64,000 bases of DNA, taken from assembly GCA_965197495.1 (NCBI GenBank), contig OZ240210.1:2170001-2234000 (forward strand), in the 5' to 3' direction. A model generated the notes under the pieces. That model saw only the letters and a program-made list of their open reading frames with translations, ran no database searches and was not told the DNA's origin. Shown one piece after another: positions 8,546 to 16,809 of this stretch. Source of the DNA: SMYC01 sp965197495. GTDB taxonomy: Bacteria > Acidobacteriota > Vicinamibacteria > Marinacidobacterales > SMYC01. Within the stretch, counting starts at the first letter, position 1; each line of letters opens with the position of its first letter. The position numbers and the translations under genes were made by a program.

Positions 8546-8820
8546 CCGATCCATAATTCTGAACGACGGATTCGTCAGTCGCTAGTCCCTCCAAGCTATT
8601 CTCAGATAGAAGATTAATCTGATCGGGGTTCCGGACTTACTGCCCGGGTGGTCAGATGAAATCCAACTTTTTGAATACGAAAGGGTATCGGGCAGGGTAC
8701 GGCCCATCTAACACGCTTATTTCTATGGACTTATGTGTTGGCTGGCTAGTGGAATACAACTTGCATTCATTTGGGCAGGAGTATTACTTCATTACTGTTG
8801 TTCTGGTTTGCTTCGCCAGA

Positions 8821-8850
8821 TTTCGTTGGAGTACATTTCGTTGGAGTACA
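8821..8850 (+). repeat. 15-bp tandem duplication just upstream of the TonB receptor
   Basis: TTTCGTTGGAGTACA occurs twice in tandem at 8821-8835 and 8836-8850, followed by GTGAGGAC and the ATG at 8868. It lies in the leader between promoter and ribosome-binding site. Confidence 0.9.
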
Positions 8851-8867
8851 TAGTGAGGACCAAAAAA

Positions 8868-11789
8868 ATGAACCACTGGGCTAATTCCAAGAGGGTTGTC
8901 TGCGTCGTCGCGCTAGGCTCGTTACTGACCCTTGCAGCGGCTCCCGCCTTCTCCCAGGAGGTGGTGGGATCGATTGTGGGAAAGGTCATGGACGAGCAGG
9001 GGCTGGTGTTGCCCGGCGTTGTCATCGCCGTCTCTTCGCCGAACTTGATCAGCGGCAGTCAAACGGTGATCACCGGCGATGATGGCACCTACAGAGTGCG
9101 GAACCTGCCGCCCGGCACGTACAACGTGTTGACAGAGCTGGCCGGCTTCACGTCGGTCAACCGTGAGGGGATCATCCTCGAGGCGGGCAAAACACTCGGA
9201 GTGGATTTCCGACTGCAGATCAGCGCTGTCGAGGAGACCATCACCGTCACCGGGGAATCGCCTCTGGTCGAGCTCCGGAGCTCCCGCGTCGGCGTCACGA
9301 TGGATCAGGACCTGCTCGTGAACATTCCCACCGGGCGCGAATTCGAGGACATTTTGAGTTTTCAGCCTGGTATCGTGGAGAGTCCCTATTCCTTTGCGCC
9401 GGTAAACTCGGTTCACGGCGGTCATACGCGGGCCAACTACTACAGCATGGACGGCTTCCAGATGATGGATACCACCGTGGGATACATGATTGGGGATATC
9501 TCGTACGATTCGTTGCAGGAAGTTCAGATCACGACCGGCGGGATTTCTGCCGAGTTCGGCCAGGCGAGTGGGGGAGTCTTCAACTTCATCACCAAGTCGG
9601 GCGGGAACGACTTTAGCGGAGGCGTTCGATATTACTTGAACGACGAATCCCTGAATAGGAATAACATTTCGGACGAGCTCAAGGCCCAAGGGTTCACGGA
9701 GGGCACGTCCATTATCAGCCAGAACAACTGGGGCGGCGAGATAGGCGGGCCTATCGCACAAGACAGGGTGTGGTTCTACGCCGACTATGCCCGGACGGAC
9801 AGAACGGAGCGGGCTCCAGCGCTGGTTGGAATCATCGATCCGTCGTTCAACATCAATAAATACCTAGGCAAGGTTACCTGGCAGGTTAACGAGAACAACA
9901 CCTTCGTCGGAACCATTCAGGGGCGCCACGACGACTGGGTTCCGGCCAACGCGAATGCGCAAGTCACCGAGGACCCGGGCTCCTATATCTTCAACACCCG
10001 CAACCAGGATAACTATCTCTTCAAGTGGGCGTCGACACTGGGCCAGAATTCTATCTTGGACATCCGCTACAGTGAGAACCTCGGCGGTGGCTCCGATAGG
10101 GAAAGTTTCGACAATGCCGATGCGATCCCCGGCTTTCAAGATCGAGGAACGGGCAAGAACTTCGGTTGGTTCCGGCAAGACCGGTGGAACAAGCACCGCG
10201 ATGCCAAGGTGTTCAAAGTGGATTTGACTTACTTCAACGATGACCTTGCGGGCGGGAAGCACGATCTCAAGCTCGGCTATGAAAACGGGCGGGATCCTTT
10301 TCAATCCATTTTGCACACTCCGGGCTCGCTCGAACAGCGTCTGCTCTTCGGCGTGCCGGATGCAGTCAGACTCCTGATTGAACCGAGAAGAGGTGCCAGG
10401 AGAAAAACGCGCAACAGTTTTTTTATCAACGATCAATGGACGATGTCGGACGTAACGCTCAATCTGGGCATCCGGTTCGATAGCACCGAAGGTTGGACAC
10501 CGGAGTACACGGAAGGGGGTGGCCTCCAGGCTTCAGACGAAGCCATCCGAAGTGACAGCTTCAGCATCGAGTGGTTCCCGGCGGTTACGTTTCCGGAGAC
10601 GCGGGACATTTGGAAGATGAATACCTGGGCGCCACGGGCCGGCATCGTGTGGGACGTTGGTGGCGAGCACACGTTTGTCGTGAAAGCGAGCTATGGTCGT
10701 TGGTATGACCGGGTCACGAGTGTGCCCGCCGGGGGTGCAGGGAATGCTACGTACGATTGGAATGACTTGAACGGAGACGGCCTGTTTTTGACCCCAAACA
10801 ACACTGAACAGCCCGGCGAGCGAGGGGACCTTCGCTCGAGCAGCGTAATTACTAGTGGATCCTTTGATGTGACGCAGTTCGGAGACCCCGATCTGAGGAA
10901 CCCTTACACCGATACCTTTAACATTGGGGTCGAATGGGAGCCGCGTCAAGGCTACGCGCTGCAAGTGACAGGGATCATCAAGCGAGAGACGGACCTCATT
11001 GGCCGAATTCAAGAAGCCAGGCCTGCATCGGCCTATAACGCCATCCAGGCGGTCAACCCTCTCGACAGCTCGCCGATCACGATCTACGCCCTGGACCCGG
11101 CCTTCCGAACGGCGAGCGGTATCGCTCTAACGACGAATCCGGATGTGGGCTTGAAGCGAAGCTACGACGGTATCGAAATCGTCGGGAAGAAGCGGTTCGA
11201 TGGACGTTCCCAGTTTCAAGCCTCGGCCAACATTGGACGGGCAGAAGGCAATCGGGGAACCAGTTTTGGGCAGAGCGGCGGCGGCGGCCGCGCCCGCTAC
11301 AGCAATCCGAACAGCCTCACCAACTTTTTCGGGAGAACAAACCTGGATGCGGACCTGATACTAAAGTTAGCCGGCACCTATGTGGCAGGGTGGGACATCA
11401 GCATAAGCGCCTTCTACCAGTACATTTCCGGGTTTCCGCTGGACACGTTCGAGACTAATATTGGCTTCCAGCCGGGTTCGCGGACCGGTCGCTTTCTTAG
11501 GGCGGATTTTCCGGGACAAATCGTGGTCGAGAGCACCATCGACGTTCCCCTGGAGGCACGAGGCGAGTTTCGCCAGGACGCTCAGCACAATCTGTCGTTT
11601 CGAGTGGAAAAATCTTTCGTTTTCGAAACAGGAAAGATCGGACTCATCTTTGACGTCCTCAACGCGACCAATTCAGGCACGGTGACGCATGTGCAGAGTT
11701 TGCGCCTGGACGCTCCCAATTACCTGCTGCCTGAGGTGACCGTGTTGCCCTTTACGGCGCGTCTCGGGATTCGCTTCAGCTTTTTTTAA
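8868..11789 (+). CDS. TonB-dependent receptor with N-terminal carboxypeptidase-regulatory-like domain
   Basis: 973 residues from ATG 8868, chosen because it follows GTGAGGAC and opens a signal peptide ending at PAFSQ. Residues 27-110 form a CarboxypepD_reg-like beta-sandwich (GSIVGKVMDEQGLVLPGV, GTYRVRNLPPGTYNV, LAGFTSVNREGI). The plug follows (TVTGESPLVE, MDQDLLVNIPTGREFEDIL, FGQASGGVFNFITKSGGN), then a long TonB-type beta-barrel ending in RLGIRFSFF with the terminal Phe of outer-membrane proteins. This architecture is abundant in Acidobacteriota and resembles SusC/OAR-like importers. It probably imports oligomeric nutrients using TonB energy. It is followed by two secreted amidohydrolases on the same strand, which may process the same substrate. 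The substrate is unknown. Confidence 0.92.
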   Translation: MNHWANSKRVVCVVALGSLLTLAAAPAFSQEVVGSIVGKVMDEQGLVLPGVVIAVSSPNLISGSQTVITGDDGTYRVRNLPPGTYNVLTELAGFTSVNREGIILEAGKTLGVDFRLQISAVEETITVTGESPLVELRSSRVGVTMDQDLLVNIPTGREFEDILSFQPGIVESPYSFAPVNSVHGGHTRANYYSMDGFQMMDTTVGYMIGDISYDSLQEVQITTGGISAEFGQASGGVFNFITKSGGNDFSGGVRYYLNDESLNRNNISDELKAQGFTEGTSIISQNNWGGEIGGPIAQDRVWFYADYARTDRTERAPALVGIIDPSFNINKYLGKVTWQVNENNTFVGTIQGRHDDWVPANANAQVTEDPGSYIFNTRNQDNYLFKWASTLGQNSILDIRYSENLGGGSDRESFDNADAIPGFQDRGTGKNFGWFRQDRWNKHRDAKVFKVDLTYFNDDLAGGKHDLKLGYENGRDPFQSILHTPGSLEQRLLFGVPDAVRLLIEPRRGARRKTRNSFFINDQWTMSDVTLNLGIRFDSTEGWTPEYTEGGGLQASDEAIRSDSFSIEWFPAVTFPETRDIWKMNTWAPRAGIVWDVGGEHTFVVKASYGRWYDRVTSVPAGGAGNATYDWNDLNGDGLFLTPNNTEQPGERGDLRSSSVITSGSFDVTQFGDPDLRNPYTDTFNIGVEWEPRQGYALQVTGIIKRETDLIGRIQEARPASAYNAIQAVNPLDSSPITIYALDPAFRTASGIALTTNPDVGLKRSYDGIEIVGKKRFDGRSQFQASANIGRAEGNRGTSFGQSGGGGRARYSNPNSLTNFFGRTNLDADLILKLAGTYVAGWDISISAFYQYISGFPLDTFETNIGFQPGSRTGRFLRADFPGQIVVESTIDVPLEARGEFRQDAQHNLSFRVEKSFVFETGKIGLIFDVLNATNSGTVTHVQSLRLDAPNYLLPEVTVLPFTARLGIRFSFF

Positions 11790-11937
11790 GTCGTTCATAG
11801 AGTAGCGCGCTGATGCAGGCACACCACCTGCGTTAGCGCGCTCTCTTCTTTCTCTGGCTCATCTATCCCGCTGACGAACAGTCCCCATGACGCATGTGGG
11901 TGTGGGTGTCGGGGAGGGGGTCGTGAAAGGTTCAATC

Positions 11938-13524
11938 ATGAGGAAAAGATTCGCCATTAGCTTCGCCTTTCTGTCCGGTCTCGTTATTCTCGGCAGCATC
12001 GGCGTCCAGGCGCTGCAGGCGCCCGCTCCCTCGGTTCTCGATCAAGTATCGGTCGAGCAGCTCATCCAGGGGCCGCAGGGGCCTCCCTACGTGCCGCAGG
12101 GACCGATTGCGATTGTAGGGGGTTTGCTCATCGATGCCACCGACGCCCCGCCGCGGCACGATCAAACGGTTCTGATCGACGGCGAGCGGATTGTCGAGGT
12201 GGGACCGATGGAAGACGTGCGCATCCCGCGGGGAGCGCGTGTCATAGACGCTCGTGGGATGACGATCATGCCGGGGCTCATCGATTCGAACCAACATTTT
12301 GTCTTGAATCCGCTGTTCTCGACGCCGGATGTGAGCTTTTCGTACGAGGATTTCAAGTCGCGCTGGGAGCACAACTGGGCGCAGATGGAGTATGTCGCCT
12401 TTGCGTATTTGATGCAGGGCATCACCGGGTTCCGGCAAACTCCCGGTCCGGCGGATCTGCAGTTAGAGGTCAAGCGGAGGATTGACAAGGGGGAGATTCC
12501 AGGCCCAAGGATATATCTGGGTGGGTCGCTGTGGATGAGCAAGGCGCACTGGGAGCGTCACCTGAAGCAGAACACACAAATGGATCCGAGGGCGATTGAG
12601 TTCATCAAGCATCAATTTGAATACAACGTGATAGAGGATTTGAACAATCTGGATCCGAATGGTTGGGGGCAGGAAGGCCCGGATTTCAACTTCTGGAAGC
12701 TCTACATGTGGCGTGAGCCCTTTGACGGGGAGAATGATTTCACCGACGAGGAGTTGAGGCACATCATCAAGCGCGCGCACGAGCTCGGGAAGATCATCGA
12801 CGTTCACTGCGGCGGTCACAATAACGGCCTCAGACGGATGCTTGCATTCGACGTGGATACCCTGGAGCACCCCTTTTACGGAAATGAGCTGATTGACTGG
12901 GACATCATCGAGGGCTACGTGAAGAAAGGGGTCATTGTCGACACCTTGCTGGAAGTGATGATCCAGAAGATCGAGTTGGCGGCCGACCCTCACAGGTTTG
13001 ATGAGACGCTGTACTCCATGTCGCTCTACGGGCACGGCACGCGTCCCGCACCGTTCGAGCATCGTCTCCTGATGCAGTATCGCGACAAGCTGCTTTACAA
13101 CAAGCGACATCCCGACAAGCCGGGGCTGAGGGTCTACCCGCCAGATTCGACCGAGACTGGGCGTTCGTACAATGACCAGATGAAAGCCATGGAAATCTCC
13201 AAAGAAAACATGCGCCGTTTTATCAAGGCCGGTGCCAAGTTTTGGATGGGGACCGATACCGGCGCCTTCATGACCATGCGGCAAGAAGATCCGTACGCCC
13301 GGGAGATGGCTTATATGGTGGAGATGGGGATGACGCCGGTGCAAGCGATCCAGGCGGCGACCCGCAACGGGGCGGAAGGCCTTGGCCTGCTGGACGAGCT
13401 CGGCACGATCGAGGAGGGCAAACTGGCCGACGTGATCGTGGTGGCTGGAAATCCGTTGCAGGATATGAAGGGTGCCATGAAGCGCGTCTACGCGGTCATC
13501 AAGGGCGGCGTCCGCTACAAATAG
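11938..13524 (+). CDS. Secreted amidohydrolase-superfamily protein, tandem copy A
   Basis: 528 residues from ATG 11938 (GAAAGG just upstream), with a signal peptide ending near VQALQAPAPS. The composite amidohydrolase domain starts with GGLLIDATDAPP..VLIDGERIVEVG and leads to IMPGLIDSNQHFVLN. This is the place of the first metal motif HxH, here Asn-Gln-His, so one ligand is replaced. Later ligands look present (IDVHCGGHNN, TLEHP, MGTDTGAF), and the C-terminal EEGKLADVIVVAGNPL..VYAVIKGGVRYK strand closes the sandwich. Such proteins hydrolyse amides or cyclic amides (imidazolonepropionase/prolidase-like branch). It is a tandem paralogue of the next gene, 83 bp downstream. The altered motif may mean a mononuclear site. 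Confidence 0.88.
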   Translation: MRKRFAISFAFLSGLVILGSIGVQALQAPAPSVLDQVSVEQLIQGPQGPPYVPQGPIAIVGGLLIDATDAPPRHDQTVLIDGERIVEVGPMEDVRIPRGARVIDARGMTIMPGLIDSNQHFVLNPLFSTPDVSFSYEDFKSRWEHNWAQMEYVAFAYLMQGITGFRQTPGPADLQLEVKRRIDKGEIPGPRIYLGGSLWMSKAHWERHLKQNTQMDPRAIEFIKHQFEYNVIEDLNNLDPNGWGQEGPDFNFWKLYMWREPFDGENDFTDEELRHIIKRAHELGKIIDVHCGGHNNGLRRMLAFDVDTLEHPFYGNELIDWDIIEGYVKKGVIVDTLLEVMIQKIELAADPHRFDETLYSMSLYGHGTRPAPFEHRLLMQYRDKLLYNKRHPDKPGLRVYPPDSTETGRSYNDQMKAMEISKENMRRFIKAGAKFWMGTDTGAFMTMRQEDPYAREMAYMVEMGMTPVQAIQAATRNGAEGLGLLDELGTIEEGKLADVIVVAGNPLQDMKGAMKRVYAVIKGGVRYK

Positions 13525-13607
13525 ACTCTCGTTTACAAGAGAGCAAATCCTGTCTGGCGAGGTCCATGACAGCCATGTCCTAAACGGTCCATGGCGCAGA
13601 GGCATCG

Positions 13608-15203
13608 ATGAAGATGATGAAGAAAATCCGTATCACCGCTGGTATCGCTGTACTCTGTGGCTCAATCATCATCGTCGGTTTGGCTGTGACGAACATGGGG
13701 GAGGCGCTCCAGGCGCCCGCGCCTTCGGTTCTCGATCAGATATCTGTCGAGCAGCTGACTCAGGGGCCGCAGGGTCCTCCCTACGTGCCGCAGGGACCGA
13801 TTGCAATTGTAGGGGGTCTGCTCATCGACGCCACCGGCGCTCCGCCGCGGCACGACCAGACCGTTCTGATCGACGGTGAGCGGATCGTCGAGGTAGGGCC
13901 GATGGAAGACGTGCGCATCCCGGAGGGAGCGCGCGTCATCGACGCCCGGGGGATGACCATCATGCCCGGGCTCAGCGATTCGAACCAGCATGTGGTGCTG
14001 AATCCGTTGTTGTCGACGCCGGACGTGAGCCTATCGTATGAGGATTTCAAGGCGAGGTGGGAGCGCAACTGGGCCCAGATGGAGCGGAATGCCTTCACCT
14101 ACCTGATGCAGGGGATTACAAACTTCCGGCAGACCCCGGGCCCGGCGGACCTGGAGCTTGCGCTGAAGCGGCGGATCGAGAAGGGGGAGATACCGGGACC
14201 GCGGGTATTTCTGGGCGGCTCGTTGTGGATGAGCAAGGCGCACTGGGAGCGTCACCTGAAGAGGAACAATCAAACCGATCCGAAGGCGATCGAGTTCATC
14301 AAGCATCAGTTCGAGTACAACGTGATCGAGGATTTGAACGATCTCGACCCGAATGGCTGGGGACAGGAAGGCCCGGACTTCAACTTTTGGAAGCTTTACA
14401 TGTGGGGCGAGCCCTATGACGGGGAGAACGATTTTACCGACGAGGAGCTCGAGTACATTATCAAGCGCGGGCACGAGCTCGGGAAGATCATCGACGTCCA
14501 CGCCGGCGGGGGTGGCAACGCTGGCCTGAGGAGGATGCTGGCCTTCGACGTCGACACGCTGGAACATCCCTTCGAGCGCTATGAAATCGTTGACTGGGAC
14601 ATCATCGAAGGGTACGTCAAGAAGGGAGTCATCATCGATACCTTGTTGGAGGTCAAGGTCCAAAAGGTCGAACTGGCGGCAGATCCCCACCGGTTCAACG
14701 AGACGCTCTACACGATGTCGCTGGATCCTTACGAGCATCGCACCCTGATGCAGTACCGGGACAAGCTGCTGTTCAACCAGCGACATCCCGACCAGCCCGG
14801 CCTGAGGCCTTACCCCGCGGCATCGACGCGCCAGACGGACCGCTCCTACAACGAACAGATGAAAGTGATCGAGACAGCGAAGGAGAACATGCGCCGGTTC
14901 ATCAAAGCGGGCGCGAAGTTCTGGATGGGGACCGATACCGGCGCTTTCATGACCATGCGTCAGGAAGATTCGTACGCCCGGGAGATGGCTCATATGGTGG
15001 AGATGGGGATGACGCCCATGCAGGCTATCCAGGCGGCGACCCGTAACGGAGCGGAAGGTCTGGGCATGCTGGACCAACTGGGCACGATCGAGAAGGGCAA
15101 ACTGGCGGACGTGATCGTAGTGGCCGGCAACCCCCTCGAGGATATGGAAGGCGCTATGAAGCGGGTCTATGCCGTCATCATGGGGGGCGTCCGCTACAAA
15201 TAG
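13608..15203 (+). CDS. Secreted amidohydrolase-superfamily protein, tandem copy B
   Basis: 531 residues; signal peptide MKMMKKIRITAGIAVLCG through about residue 35. It is very similar to copy A over its full length, including LQAPAPSVLDQ at the mature start. The first metal motif is again altered: GLSDSNQHVVLN, with Asn-Gln-His in place of HxH. IDVHAGGGGNAGLRR differs slightly from copy A's CGGHNN, while TLEHP, MGTDTGAF and the terminal GKLADVIVVAGNPL are kept. This looks like a recent tandem duplication that is still under selection, since no frameshifts are seen. Sub-functionalisation is possible through the differing segment around residue 300, near the active site. It probably shares a transcript with copy A and the upstream receptor. 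Confidence 0.88.
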   Translation: MKMMKKIRITAGIAVLCGSIIIVGLAVTNMGEALQAPAPSVLDQISVEQLTQGPQGPPYVPQGPIAIVGGLLIDATGAPPRHDQTVLIDGERIVEVGPMEDVRIPEGARVIDARGMTIMPGLSDSNQHVVLNPLLSTPDVSLSYEDFKARWERNWAQMERNAFTYLMQGITNFRQTPGPADLELALKRRIEKGEIPGPRVFLGGSLWMSKAHWERHLKRNNQTDPKAIEFIKHQFEYNVIEDLNDLDPNGWGQEGPDFNFWKLYMWGEPYDGENDFTDEELEYIIKRGHELGKIIDVHAGGGGNAGLRRMLAFDVDTLEHPFERYEIVDWDIIEGYVKKGVIIDTLLEVKVQKVELAADPHRFNETLYTMSLDPYEHRTLMQYRDKLLFNQRHPDQPGLRPYPAASTRQTDRSYNEQMKVIETAKENMRRFIKAGAKFWMGTDTGAFMTMRQEDSYAREMAHMVEMGMTPMQAIQAATRNGAEGLGMLDQLGTIEKGKLADVIVVAGNPLEDMEGAMKRVYAVIMGGVRYK

Positions 15204-15407
15204 GGTCTTGATTCGAGCTAGGCAGGAATCCTTTTAAATAGAAGTTCCGAACAGTCGTCCGCCTCGCGAGCCAACTCCATCAGCTCTCCCTCTTCCCAAA
15301 AACGGCCCCGACCCCACCTCATCGGGTGAGTTCGGTCGAATTCAACTAAAATAGGAGGCTGCCAACGCAGTCATGGCTCTCGGAATTGCGTAACGGATGA
15401 GGAAAAG

Positions 15408-16769
15408 GTGCCAACAGTCGATAAATCGGGCAAACCCTCACTGCCTCTCTCCGGACCCAGGAAGACCGTTTTTTCTCTAATCGCAGCGGTTCTGATACTT
15501 GCTTCTCTCGAGGGCGCGGCTCGCCTGCTGCTTCTAGCCATTGGACCGCCGGAGCGAAACACCGCTCGATTCGTCTCGGGGGCGGTCTGGGCACACGAAC
15601 GCAACCCAATCCACATGGTGGACCGAGAGCTCTTTTGGAAACTGGTTCCAGGCCACTCGAGTGGACAGGTGGTTATCAATCAGGAAGGCTTCCGATCTGA
15701 AGAGCTTACCCGCCCAAAGCCCGACGGTACGCTCCGAATCGTTGTTCTCGGGGACTCTGTTACTTTCGGCTTCAACGTTGCCGAAAAGGAAACGTACGCT
15801 TACAAGTTGGCCCAATACCTAAGTGACAGATCATTTCAGCGTCCCAGGTGGAGGTACAGGAACACGGAAGTGATAAATGCTGGAGTGCCCGGCTATAGTT
15901 CTTGGCAGGGCAGGAAGCTCTATGAGATTGTCGTGCGGGGCTATGAGCCTGATCTGGTTATTGCAATGTTCGGCTACAATGACCACCATTCAGCCTTGGA
16001 GAGCGATCGAGAGAAGTACCAGAGACGAGACGTTGAGTCGTTTGTCAATACGTTCCGCAGCACAGGAATCTACCGGATGATTAACAGGTTTCGCGGGGAG
16101 CCCGTTGATCCGCTGCTTCGCGAAGAGCCTGTTCCCCGGGTGGGTCTGGACGAGTTCAAGGAGAACGTTCTTGATCTACAGAGTATGGTCCAAGCTGACT
16201 CTGCGGATTGCGTCTTTATGACCGTTCCCATCAGGCCCGATATTCCACTCGTTGAGAATTTTGTAGGGGTCGATTACGAGCTTGACGGAGCAACAAGAAA
16301 AGCATGGCTTCGACAAATTGACCTTGCTTTACGGGTTTTGGGAGCTCCATGGTCTGAGCGCCTCACAAAGCACTTCTTTCATTCCGTCGATGTGGACGGC
16401 CTTACTTTCGAAAGCGAGCCCGATATGTGTCCGAAGGTTCTCGAGGCCTCACGGAGGTTTCCCGATCTTTCTATCTTTCAATACCTGCTGGCAAGCTGTT
16501 ATCGGGCGGGCGGTGACGAGGATGAAGCTCGGAAGGCTCTAGAGGAGTGCCGCCGCCTGGATAGAGAAAGACTGGAAATGGAAGCCTATAACACTCTGTT
16601 GCGACGGATGGCCGGGGAGTCTCGGATCGATCTCGTTGACACAGCCGCACTCTTCGAAGCTCAGGAAGAGAGAGGGGGCCTCTTTCTCGACGTGGTCCAC
16701 CCCTCGGCAAAAGGCCACGCCCTTATCGCGGAGTCCATGGCCGAGCACCTCCTTACGAGCCCACGCTGA
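15408..16769 (+). CDS. Membrane-anchored SGNH/GDSL-type hydrolase
   Basis: 453 residues from GTG 15408 (ATGAGGA upstream). One N-terminal membrane anchor (about 18-40) is followed by an SGNH fold: block I RIVVLGDSVTFGF with the Ser nucleophile, block III AMFGYNDHH with Asn, and block V LDVVHPSAKGH with the Asp/His pair. A region of about 60 residues before block V (YLLASCYRAGGDEDEARKALEECRRL) looks like a TPR pair. Related proteins include AlgX/AlgJ-like O-acetyltransferases and carbohydrate or lipid esterases. It precedes a fusion protein that contains a related domain lacking the Ser, separated by 40 bp, so the two may form an active/inactive pair. The 204-bp gap before it (15204-15407) shows no gene. 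Confidence 0.83.
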   Translation: MPTVDKSGKPSLPLSGPRKTVFSLIAAVLILASLEGAARLLLLAIGPPERNTARFVSGAVWAHERNPIHMVDRELFWKLVPGHSSGQVVINQEGFRSEELTRPKPDGTLRIVVLGDSVTFGFNVAEKETYAYKLAQYLSDRSFQRPRWRYRNTEVINAGVPGYSSWQGRKLYEIVVRGYEPDLVIAMFGYNDHHSALESDREKYQRRDVESFVNTFRSTGIYRMINRFRGEPVDPLLREEPVPRVGLDEFKENVLDLQSMVQADSADCVFMTVPIRPDIPLVENFVGVDYELDGATRKAWLRQIDLALRVLGAPWSERLTKHFFHSVDVDGLTFESEPDMCPKVLEASRRFPDLSIFQYLLASCYRAGGDEDEARKALEECRRLDRERLEMEAYNTLLRRMAGESRIDLVDTAALFEAQEERGGLFLDVVHPSAKGHALIAESMAEHLLTSPR

Positions 16770-16809
16770 TAGCGCGATCACGTAGTTCGGTTTGGGGGCC
16801 GCCCACCCG

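Noticed and set aside
12463..13605. 380-codon minus-strand frame opposite amidohydrolase copy A, mirrored opposite copy B
   Set aside because: The presence in both tandem copies only reflects the duplicated sense gene.
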